Source of the DNA: Plotosus lineatus
Taxonomy: Eukaryota; Chordata; Actinopteri; Siluriformes; Plotosidae
NCBI GenBank assembly: GCA_024760905.1
Contig: CM045734.1
Location: forward strand, 39,483,564 to 39,547,563
Length of the DNA stretch: 64,000 nt
Direction of reading: 5' to 3'
Shown here: positions 11,766 to 24,516 of the stretch, one piece after another
How the letters are laid out: every line of letters begins with the position of its first letter
How positions within the stretch are numbered: position 1 is the stretch's first letter
The notes under the pieces: generated by a model
Databases searched by the model: none
Seen by the model: the letters and a program-made list of their open reading frames with translations, nothing else
Told to the model about the DNA's origin: nothing
Position numbers and translations under genes: made by a program

Positions 11766-14700
11766 TTATATTTTATTTACATATTATGCATTATTTTTGA
11801 ATATTTAATTGTTATAAACATTTATAGCATTGAATATGTATTTATTGATATTATATACACATATACCTGTACTGTACGTATACGTCAGTCAGGGGGGTCA
11901 ATTCTACTTCGCGGAATTCAACGGTTGTGGGGGGATCTCGGTTCCAATTCAACGTGGAAAGTGAGGGATCCCTGTGTATGTATATATATATATATATATA
12001 TATACATACATACATACATACAGGTCCTTCTCAAAAAATTAGCATATTGTGATAAAGTTCATTATTTTCTGTAATGTACTGATAAACATTTGACTTTCAT
12101 ATATTTTCGATTCATTGGGGGTAGTGGTGGTCTAGTGGATAGGGCGCAGGATCGCTGATCCTGAGGTTGGGGGTTCGAGTCCCCACAAGGTTATCATTGT
12201 TCCCCCCAGTGCAGCTAACTGGGTTATCAGAGGCAGGCCATGTCTCTCATTGTCTATGTTGAGAGGTTCATGTAAAAGAACCATTGCTGACTTTTGTAAA
12301 GAGTAGCTGTATTGCGGTCAGCGTGTTTCTGTCCCTTGCTAAAGGGTTGTGACAGGAAGGGCATCCGACGTAAAAACCTATGCCAAATCAAATGTGCGAA
12401 TCAGATGATTCGCTGTGGCGACTCCCGAGAAAGGGAGAAAGCCAAACGAGAAGAAGATATTTTAGATTCATTGCACACCAACTGAAATATTTCAGGTCTT
12501 TTATTGTTTTAATACTGATGATTTTGGCATACAGCTCATGACAACCCAAAATTAGCTTTAACAATTAAAAACTCAAAAAATTAGCATATCATGAAAAGGT
12601 ACTCTAAACCAGTGTTTCCCAACCCCTGTTCCGCGGTACATTAGTGTGCCGTGAGAAATCATCAGGTGTGCCGCGGAAGAATAACCGATTTCACTTAGCG
12701 TGTAGTAACAGTGCTGTTCTGCTAGAGGGCAGTATCATTTTTCTTCCGTGGTGTGCCTCGTGATTTTTCTAATGTAAAAGGTGTACCTTGGCTCAAAAAG
12801 GTTGGGAAACACTGCTCTAAACGGAGCTATTAACCTAATCATCTGAATCAACCAATTAACTCTAAACACCTGCAAAAGATTCCTGAGGCTTTTAAAAACT
12901 CCCAGCCTGGTTTATTACTCAAAACCGCAATCATGGGTAAGACTGCCGACCTGACTGCTGTCCAGAAGGCCATCATTGACACCCTCAAGCAAGAGGGTAA
13001 GATACAGAAAGAAATCTCTGAGTGAATAGGCTGTTCCCAGAGTGCTCTATCAAGGCACCTCAGTGGGACGTCTGTGGGAAGGAAAAAGTAAAAGAAGGGT
13101 CGATTCCAGACCTTGAGGGACCTGTGGAAGCAGTGGACTGAGTCTGGAGTAGAAACATCCAGAACCACTGTGCACAGGCGTGTGCAGGAAATGGGCTACA
13201 GGTGCCGCATTCCCCAGGTCAAGCCACTTTTGAACCAGAAACAGCAGCAGAAGCGCCTGACCTGGGCTACAGAGAAGCAGCACTGGACTGTTGCTCAGTG
13301 GTCCAAAGTACTTTTTTCAGATGAAAGCAAATTTTGCATGTCATTCGGAAATCAAGGTGCCAGAGTCTGGAGGAAGACTGGGGAGAAGGAAATGCCAAAA
13401 TGCCTGAAGTCCAGTGTCAAGTACCCACAGTCAGTGATGGTCTGGGGTGCCATGTCAGCTGCTGGTGTTGGTCCACTGTGTTTTATCAAGGGCAGGGTCA
13501 ATGCAGCGAGCTATCAGGAGATTTTGGAGCACTTCATGCTTCCATCTGCTGAAAAGCTTTATGGAGATGAAGATTTCATTTTTCAGCACGACCTGGCACC
13601 TGCTCACAGTGCCAAAACCACTGCTAAATGGTTTACTGACCATGGTATTACTGTGCTCAATTGGCCTGCCAACTCTCCTGACCTGAACCCCATAGAGAAT
13701 CTGTGGGATATTGTGAAGAGAAAGTTGAGAGACACCAGACCCAACACTGTGGATGAGCTTAAGGCCGCTATCGAAGCATCCTGGGCCTCCATAACACCTC
13801 AGCAGTGCCACAGGCTGATTGCCTCCATGCCACGCCGCATTGCAGCAGTCATTTCTGCAAAAGGATTCCCGACCAAGTTTTGAGTGCATAACTGAACATA
13901 ATTATTTGAAGGTTGACTTTTTTCGTATTAAAAGCACTTTTTTATTGGTCGGATGAAATATGCAAATTTTTTGAGATAGGAATTTTGGGTTTTCATGAGC
14001 TGTATGCCAAAATCATCAGTATTAAAACAATAAAAGACCTGAAATATTTTGGTTGGTGTGCAATGAATTTAAAATATATGAAAGTTTAATTTTTATCAGT
14101 ACATTACAGAAAATGATGAACTTTATCACAATATGCTAATTTTTTGAGAAGGACTCGTATATACTCCACACTGATTATCAAAGTGATAGAATAAACAAAA
14201 CTAGTCTATGCTGGAGTGTGAATGGTGCCATATATGATGTAATATGATGTGTGTGACCTGCTGGATAAAGGTGGCACAGCGCACAGCCTCCTCCATGTGT
14301 TCCTGATCAGAACGCAGTACACTCTTAATGTTGTTGATCAGCTCCTGCACCTCTGGCGTCAGACTACACGGTGACTGCTGTTGTAGGAAACGCGACACGA
14401 GCAGCTTGGTGTCCCTGTAGCTCTGATAGTCCACCATGGACGAGGGTCGTGGTCGGCGTTGTCCCCTCCCCCGCCGCAGAGTAACAACTGGATGTTCTGT
14501 CTCGGGCCCTGAACCCACCGCTGTCCCAGGACCTACATCTGTCTGTGTGGCTGCCTCACAGCTCATTACTGCTGGGTGAAAGAAAGGAAATATGAAATGG
14601 AAAAGCAACATGGAATGAACCACTGTGCTGTAAATGAATTAGAATATACCCTGTGATGCAGAACGTGACGATCAGTTAGCATTAGTCAGTCATATACACC

Positions 14701-16428
14701 AATCAGCCATAATAATATGTACAGTACATACACTGATTAGCCATGATATTAGAATCACCCGCCTATTATTGTGTAGACCTCACTTGTGTCACCAAAACAG
14801 CTCTAACCTTCAGGGACTCCGCAAGACCTCTGATATTGGCACCAAACAGTTTGCAGCACATCCTACAATTCCTATAAGCCTTAAGGTAGAGCCTCCATAG
14901 TTTGGACGTTTTGTCCGGCATATGGCCTGTATCCTTGCAGCTATGCATCTTCACATGCGGAAATTTTCAAGACATTGTGTTCTGACATCTTTCTATTATA
15001 AAGCATCCACACTGGCTAGGCAGTCATCATTTCAGTGCATAAGAAGAGCACAGCAAGCTGTGTAAATAACTACTGCCAAGTTGCCCTAACCCCATCATCA
15101 CCAAATATTTTGATCAACTTGTCTTGTCTCACATCAAGGCTGCCATCCCTGCTGATCTCGAGTCACATCAGTTTGCACACAGAGCAAACAGGTCAACAGA
15201 GGATGCCATCAATACAGCCCTCCACACAGCCCTCACACACCATTTCTATTTGACGATGCTGTTCATAGACTTCTGTTCTGCTTTTAACACAGTCTAACCA
15301 AATAAACTGCTTCAGAAGTTGGGCAATCTGGACCTAGGGAGCTCAATGTGCACCTGTATACTGGACTTTCTCAGCAACGGACCTCAGAACGTAAGGATAG
15401 GGGTCACATTTCCTCCACTCTCATCCTGAACACCGGAAATACCACAGGGGTGTGTTTATAGCCCCCTCCTTTTCTCTGTCTTCACACACAACTGTTCCCC
15501 TTTGAACAAAGTATGCACTTCCTTAGAAAGCTCCGACAAGCCCGTCTACCCTAACCCTTACTGACTAATGTTTACCACTCTGCCATAGAAAGCCTCCTGA
15601 CATATTGCTGTACGGTGTGGTTCAGCAGCTGGTACTGCAGAGGACAGGAAGACCTTGCAGAGGGTGGTGAGGACAGCATAACAGGTCATTTCAACTACAC
15701 TACCCTCCTTCAGTGACATTTACACTGATGGACTTCAGAGGAGAGCCAGAGGAATTCTCTGCGACCCCACCCACCCTGGACACCACCTTTTCTCCTCTGT
15801 CAAAAAAGTTACAGGACACTAAATACAAAAACTAACAGACTCCAGAACAGCTTTTACCCAAAGATGTTAAACATGTAACTCCAGCACCACCATCACACAC
15901 ACTGACTGAATAAACATCATTCAGACCATCTTCCTGGACAGTACAATACGATTGCTAAGCGCAATCCTCATGTTCAAGTGCAGTATTCATGTTTAGAACA
16001 TGCCTCGAACATCACAACATTTTTGCACCATGCACCTTATAATGAAAAGCTCTATCTCTTACCCAGTGTATATCACGGACAAACCTAGACTAGTTATGAT
16101 AATCTGGCCCTGGATAAAGACACTAAGATCTGTATACTTGCCCATTTTCCCTGCTTTCAGCACATCAACATCTGACTATTCACTTGCTGCCTAAAGCACC
16201 TCGCTGTATGGCAGATATCACTGTGATGAGAATACGGTTATTCACTTTACGTCTCAGTGGTTTTAAGGTTAGGGTTGATTGGTGTATGTTCATTATACAA
16301 TAAATCAGTGCCAGCACTCTTTTCTCAGTACAGTAAAAATATTTTTGTACCATTGTAGCCATTTTCACTACTGATGTAGATGAGGTTTGAAAAGTTGGAG
16401 TTATGTTTACAAAGTTATAAGGCATGTG

Positions 16429-16492
<64 letters not shown>

Positions 16493-16678
16493 TGTTTGTT
16501 TTTACTGTGACTTTGTGATTGGGGTCAGAATCCCTCAAAAATTCGATCTACAGCATAGATGTTTTAGTACACAGATGGCGGAAGTCCTGAACGGGGCAGC
16601 CCTATATTTAAAATACTTCTAATGAAATTGCTGACAGATATTGTGAGGTGGGGTGGGGGTCAGGATGCACTCTGAGTG

Positions 16679-16730
<52 letters not shown>

Positions 16731-17652
16731 GTCTCTCTCTCTCAATTTCACTCGCTCGCTCGCTCCCTCTCTCTGTTTGTGTAGGAGGTCAGGGTCTGAC
16801 ACACAAACTAAAGATAAACCAAAATGAAAATAGGTCCTAATCTGCTTTGCCAACAAACTTGCTGTCGTTCAGGTTATGTGTTCATAAATTACTTATTACC
16901 TCCTCCAGAAAGAAGGCTAGTAAGTGAAACTATACCTCACAGCCTAATGTTGCTTGTGTACTGTACCTTTAGCAGTCAGATCCAGCAGAACAGGGTCACT
17001 GTTGGACCTGCGGTGCCGATGTCTACGGGGCTTCCTGCTGCTCGAGCCTGTGATGGATTGGGACGGGGGTGAGGAACTCAACATGGCGGTCTGCATATAT
17101 CTGTCTGAGTAACAACAAGCACCATTTCATATTAACAACATTATTATTAAATGTGTGAAGTTCCTGGAATAGCTGTATACTTGGGACTTTATACTTGTAC
17201 ACATGGTGAAACTTAGACTTGGGTCTTTCGGGAAGCCAGAGCCAATCCAAACTTACTTTGGCCAAAAGGTGGGGTACACCCTGGACAGGTCAATCTATTG
17301 CAGGCTAACAAATAGGTATCCATGCTCACAATCACAGCTATGGGTATAGCCAGTTTACCTAATGTACATGTCTGTTATATATGTATATACAGGGATCCCT
17401 CACTTTCAGCGGTTAATTGGAACCGAGATCCCCACACGACCATCGCAATCCACGAAGTAGGATCACCCCTCCAACTGATGTATATGTACATGTGTATGTA
17501 TACAGATGCTCCCTGACTTACATTCATCCGTTTTACGTTTTTTTTTCCCCCCAAAAAAATAGACTCAAATTTTGAGTTTAGACGTACCTACGTGGTACGC
17601 TGACGTAATGATGCAATGACGCTGCATTCATTGTTTACAAACTACAGACTGA

Positions 17653-17703
<51 letters not shown>

Positions 17704-17805
17704 CAAAAGGACAGGACAAAGGCTTTCTATTGAAACTCCATTTATCACTACAGATCTGTTTCGAGGGGTGGTGAAACCATCCTCTCTCTTCAGGTGATTA
17801 CAGAA

Positions 17806-17871
<66 letters not shown>

Positions 17872-18830
17872 TTCTGAGTAGATCCTTCCGTAGGAGAGTG
17901 CTCAATACTTTTTGGTAGAGCAAATAATAAAAATATAAATAAAAGGACAGGACAAAGACTTTCTATTGAAACTTCATTTTCACTACAGATCTGTTTCGAG
18001 GGGTGGTGAAACCATCCTCTCTCTTCAGGTGGTTACAGAAGAATTCTTTTAAGAAGAATAGTTTTAATTTACAAAAACAACAGCAACACAGAAAAGTACA
18101 TGAAGACTTATTTTAAGAAGGAGCCTGCTCAACTGAATGACCCATTCTCAGAGTGGAGACTGAACCACACCCAGTCTTTTATTTTGTCACTGGGAGGAGA
18201 GTTATTTAATTTGGAGATTGCTGTGTATAAACAAATCTCATCAACCGTCTCTTACTTCAGCTGTGTTCCTGGATTACAAACCCCGGCGACGGAAAAATCT
18301 CTCGGTCGCTGTGCTGCTGATGGTGAGAACACTCCTTGCCATGGGCAGAAGAATTTGGAACTACACCAGCACAGCAGATCAAAAACACTGAGACTCACAA
18401 TGTAGCTGATTAATATAACGATAGGCATGTCCACAAGAACACACACACAAAATCACCCCGCCCACACCAAATAAATATCCACCCATACCCGTGACTGTTA
18501 ATTTTCGTGTATGTAATTTCCAACCATAAAAGAGCATTTTAGAAAGGGTACCCACTGGGTACCTGTGGGTACCCGACCATTGCAGGACTCTGCCTTAGGC
18601 AAATTCTCCCATGATTCAGGTGAAAGACCGTAAAGTACAACATTATTTTGAAAAGCCACGGAGCCATACCAGAGAGGTCAAAAAGCTGCATGCGGCTCCG
18701 GAGCCGGGGGTTGCCGACCCCGGATATAATGCAATGCAAAGTAAATATAATGCAATACCTCCCTCTAGTGGGGATTTTTAAAATCTACAGTGCTGTATGT
18801 TTAATGGAAAAGGTTATACTCAGTTTGTAT

Positions 18831-18894
<64 letters not shown>

Positions 18895-19073
18895 TTCTCA
18901 AAAAATTAGCATATATCGCACCCACAAGACGTGGAATTCAAAGCGCATTCCCTGCTTGACAAACTCAACTTTAATTTGATTCCTTGAGGGATCGGATGCC
19001 AGATAAGCTCAAATGCACCCACATTTATTAAACATTTACTGAATTAAACAACTTCAAAAACTAAAGCATTATT

Positions 19074-19112
<39 letters not shown>

Positions 19113-19211
19113 CCGCGCACGCTGCGGGCCACACCCACAGGAGATGAATTCAAAGCGCATTCCCTGCTTGACTATGCACTGAATAGTACTTTATTAAACT
19201 AAACCGTTATT

Positions 19212-19269
<58 letters not shown>

Positions 19270-19685
19270 GTCTCTCGTGCGCGCCCTGCGGGCCACACCC
19301 ACAAGACGTGAATTCAAAGCGCATTCCCTGCTTGACAAATTCAACTTTAATTTGATTCCTTGAGGGATCGGGATGCCAGATAAGCTCAAATGCGCCCACA
19401 TTTATTAAACATTTACTGAATTAAAACAACTTAAAAAACTAAACTAAAAACTAAAGAGTGAAGCTTCCTTCTGTCTCTAACTGGGAGGCCAGCGGGGCGG
19501 GATATTGAGAGACAGCCAATGAGAGAGCAACTCGCGCGTCGTGTGAAATTTTGATAGGCATGTTTGAATTTTGAATTTCTTTTCGTAAGAGGGGGTTGTT
19601 TCGTATCTCGGGGGCAGAAACTCAAGAAAATGTTTTTCGTAATCCGGTGATTTCGTACAAAGGGGTCTTCGTAAATTGGGGTCGA

Positions 19686-19750
<65 letters not shown>

Positions 19751-20777
19751 GTCAGCCCTCTACTTACGAAACCCGCTGGGTATGAAAATTCCAGGTTACG
19801 AAAAACATTTTCCCAAATTTTCGTTCTTTTTTTTTTACGAAAACAACCTCTTTTTACAAAAAGCGCCAAACGTGCCATTCAAAAATTCAAACACGTTATT
19901 CAAAATTCAAACCATGTTGCTCTCTCATTGGCTGTCTCCCAACATCCCGCCCCGCTGGCCTCCCATTGGCCAGGAAGCAGCTGAACTGTACCCATACTTC
20001 CTGTACCCATACTTCGTGTTTGTCACACATGTGAAGGAGAGTTGAACAGGACTGTTGGGTTGTTTTGAGATCACTGCAGCGTTATATTTCATTATTGCAA
20101 AACTCCTCTACAATCAAGACGATATCGAAGCAGAAGGAGACCTTAAAGCGGAAATACAGTGACGGAGGTGATTATTTCGGCACGATATTGAAGCAGAAGG
20201 TGCATGAGCAGGGTGCTCCGTAGGACAAGACCTCCAATCTCACAAGGAAGCAAGTTAATATTGAATCAGGACCTCTGATCATTCAAACAGGTACTGTAAT
20301 TCCACTTTAAATACAACATCCCACCCATTTAAACATTTAAATATAATTTTTCAGTCAGCTGCGCGTTGCCCGTATTCGGCAAAACACACCACAGAGACAG
20401 AGTTTTGTTTGTGTGTGTGTGTGTGTGTGTGTGTCTGTGTGTGAGCGAGAGAGAGAGAGATATAGAGATAGAGACTGCGTACAGAGTCAGCCAGAGATGA
20501 ATGGAGGCTTAACTCTCTTTTGAGAGAGCACATTGCAGCTTATTTTTTGTTTTTAAAGTTGTTTAATTCAGTAAATGTTTAATAAATGTGGCACACTCCG
20601 CCGAATGTGAGCAAAACGTGGCTCATCTGGACCTCCGATCCCTCAAGGAATCAAGTTAAAGTTGAGTTTGGACCTCCGATCTGTCAAGCAGGGAATGCGC
20701 TTTGAAGTTCCATTCTTAAAATGCTCAGGCGTCCTGCGTGTGGACAGAGCCCACATTCAGCAGAGCGCGCCATGTGT

Positions 20778-20843
<66 letters not shown>

Positions 20844-20885
20844 ACAAAGACAGGGAGAGAGATAGAGAGAGAGACAGTATTGTCT

Positions 20886-20951
<66 letters not shown>

Positions 20952-23576
20952 GTTAATAAAAATGTTTAATAATGGTTTAATTAATAAATATGTTAATCTC
21001 ATGCCTAATGCAATACCTTCCTCTAGTGGGCATTTTTGAAAACTACAGTGCTGTATGTTTCAAGGAAAACATATTTAAAAGTGTTCTTTTATATACTAGT
21101 ATATGCTGTATAATATTTATATTTTATTATCAGTAAATATCATAGTAAAAAAATAAGTTTTTCTTAATCATTACTACATTTTACTACATTAATACTGTAT
21201 TAATTAGTAAGACTGTCTATAGTAGTGTTTCCCAACCCCTGTTCCGCGGCACATTAGTGTGCCGTGAGAAATCATCAGGTGTGATGCGGAAGATTAACCA
21301 ATTTCACTTAGCGTGTAGTAACAGTGCTGTTCTGCTAGAGGGAAGTATTGCGCTAAATACAAAAGTAGCCAGTGATGCTGCTAATGAGACAACTGGGATG
21401 GATAAATATTTAAAAAGGAAAAGTAGTCAATCTGACCTGGGTCCTGGAGGAAAGTCTGACCCAGATGAAGGCCCTCGCATGAGTAGTGATCAGAAGAAAG
21501 CAAAAAAGGTGAGCTCAAGACAGTACAGTGAAAGTTATCTTGCCTTTGGCTTCACTTATAATGGGGAACCAACCGAGCCAAACCCGCTATGTCTGGTGTG
21601 CGGTGAAAACCTGTCCAACAGTTCCATGGTTCCAAGCAAACTTACTCACCATCATCTCCAGACAAAACACCCATCAGTTCAAAACAAGAACATGGACTAC
21701 TTTTGCCAACTGCGCGTACAGACTGAGAAACAGGCAGCGTTAATGGTGAAAAGCACCAAGACGAGTGAGAAAGCGCTCAAAGCTAGCTACCAAGTCACTG
21801 AACTCATCGCTAAATCAAAACAGCCACACACCGTAGCAGAGACATTAATACTGCTTGCCTGCAAAATTATCTTAAAAGAGATGCTTGGTCCTGGCACCGT
21901 TAAAGAAATAACCCAAGTCTCTCTGTCAAATAATACCATTTCCAGACGTATTGAAGACATGTCTGCCAACATTGAAAAGATAATTTTGGAAAAGTTGCAC
22001 ATCAGTGGGAAATTTGCATTGCAAATCGACGAATCTATGGATATCAGTGGACATGCACAACTTATGGCGAATGTACGCTTTGTAGATGGAGACAACATCA
22101 GAGAAAACTTTCTTTTTTGCAAGGAACTGGCAGAAAGAACAACAGGGGAGGAAATTTTTCGAACTGTATCAGATTACCTTGAACAAGGAGGATTGAAGTG
22201 GCAAAACTGCGGAAGTGTTTGTACAGATGGAGCAGCTGAGATGCTCGGGCACACCAAAGGATTTGTAAACAGAGTGAAAGAGCAACATCCCGATGCCATT
22301 GCGACGCACTGTTTTCTGCACCGGGAAGCACTCGTTGCCAAGACACTGCCGACAGACCTAGCCGCTGTACTGAAGGATGTAGTGCGCATGATAAACTTTG
22401 TGAAGATGACACCTATAAAAAGCCACATGTTCGCATCACTGTGTGAGGAAATGGGAGCGCAACATAAAGTGCTACTGCTCCACACGGAGATCTGGTGGCT
22501 GTCCCGTGGCAAAGTTTTAGCCCACATGTATGAACTGCGGGAGGAGTTTAAAGTGTTTTTGACCAATGAGAAGTTTGATGCTGCCAAGTTGCTGTCAAGT
22601 GACGAGTGGTGTGCAAGACTGGCATATCTGGCAGATATATTTCAGCATCTAAATGACCTGAACACACGAATGCGAGGACAAAATGAAAACCTGCTCACAA
22701 GTACAGATAAAATAAAGGGGTTTTGTTCAAAGGTACAACTCTGGAAACAATGTGTGGAAAATACAAACCTTAACATGTTCCCACACACCCAGAAATGGCA
22801 GGGTGTCAACAGTGCTGCACTGTGTGAGACAGTCGAGAAACATTTGCAAAGTCTTGAGCAGAAGTTGTTATGTTATTTCCCTTCACTTTCCACTGATTCC
22901 CTGGACTGGGTTAGGAACCCATACAGCTCAACTGCAGTTGGAATGGACATGACTTTGCAGGAGCAGGAAGAAATAACTGAACTGAGACAAAATCGTGGAT
23001 TAAAACTGATCTTCGCTGATCTACATTTGGACAGTTTTTGGCTGACTGCTGCCAAGGAGTTCCCCATTCTGGCAAACAAAGCTATTTCAATTCTGTTCCC
23101 TTTCTCCACAACATATCTTTGTGAGGTTGGCTTTTCAAGCATGACTGCTATAAAAACTAAAAAAAGAGAGCGACTCAGAGCTATTGAGGAAGATCTCCGT
23201 GTGTGTCTGTCTTCGATTCCTGCAAGAATATCAGCTTTGTGTTCAACTAAGCAGGCCCAGGGTTCACACTGAGTAAATAAGTTTAGACTGGATGTTCATT
23301 ATATTTCAATAAATATACTTGTTGCAACATTTTTGTTCCGTGGTGTGCCTCATGATTTTTCTAATGTAAAAGGTGTGCCTTGGCTCAAAACGGTTGAGAA
23401 ACACTCGTCTATAGAATATGTTTAAGAAGCATATTTTAGCGCATGTAATAGATACAAAATATTTTACTTCCGGTTGATCATTCGCACATGTAATATAATA
23501 CATGGGGTTTTACTTCCGGTACAGAACTTTCAGATTATCTTCATTCGCGGGAGGGGCTGGAACCAAACCCCCGCAA

Positions 23577-23620
<44 letters not shown>

Positions 23621-23644
23621 TATTTACATATATATATGTAAATA

Positions 23645-23698
<54 letters not shown>

Positions 23699-24433
23699 AT
23701 ACAGGGATCCCTCGCTACTTCGCACTTCAATTAATGTGGCTTCAATGCATCACAGTTTTTAAAAAAATAAATAAATAAATATTCATCGAATTAAAAAATA
23801 AGGAAATTAAGGAAGAATAGGTGGAAAACTGAAAAGTTTGTCACAAAATGTCACAAAAACAAGGCCAATTATGCAAAAAAAAAAAAAAAAAAACCCTAAA
23901 CCAACACAAAACAAAAAACAACCCAAAATCTCCCATCAAAACTGGATACATTATTGCATCGGTGCGTGCGCGCGTCTGCGCAGCCACGCCCCCACTCTGC
24001 CGGAGCCTCGTATTAAGTGTACCTCAGGATAATGTTTAATCATATTTCATACTTATATTTATAATCTATCTTTCTGTAGATTTTATTCCATTTCTATTTC
24101 TACTTGTTCTTCAATTTCATTTCACTTTCGACCTTGGACAGCTTTGTTGGTATCTCTGGATGTTTGCAAAACGAATGTTGGTAAGCTGGAGAGCATCTGT
24201 ATTTATATTTTATTTACATCTTATGTTATTTATTTTTCAATGTTTAATTGTTATTACAAGCATTTATAGCATTGGATATGTATTTATTGATATTATATAC
24301 ACATATACATGTACGTGTACATCAGTTGGAGGTGGGCGGGTGATCCTACTTAGCGGGTTTCAATGGTCGCATGGGGATCTTGGTCCCAATTAACTGTAGA
24401 AAGAGGGATCCCTGTATGTATATGTACAGTATA

Positions 24434-24516
<83 letters not shown>

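Larger units (their letters stand above)
12021..14157. mobile_element. Tc1-like transposon, copy 1, with two nested insertions
   Basis: Inverted ends CAGGTCCTTCTCAAAAAATT and AATTTTTTGAGAAGGACTCG flank a dead transposase; TA at both outer flanks (12019-12020, 14158-14159). Inner repeats (caccaactgaaatatttcag) are also present. A SINE is inserted at 12117-12456 and a hAT MITE at 12610-12814; both are absent from the second copy at 54865. Confidence 0.88.
17695..18045 (-). mobile_element. Penelope-like repeat, two tandem units
   Basis: Two copies of the block ggacaggacaaagactttct to ctctctcttcaggtgrttac, same orientation, separated by (TA)n(GA)n and the segment ccgtaggagagtgctcaata. Each carries a hammerhead motif on the - strand; the cleavage positions are 235 nt apart. 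Confidence 0.6.

Noticed and set aside
14201..14623. Taking exon 10 of entrep1 as the last exon (140-codon ORF ending at 14201)
   Set aside because: The conserved C-terminal blocks lie at 8723-9007 in a phase-compatible exon with a good acceptor, so splicing at 14258 is preferred.
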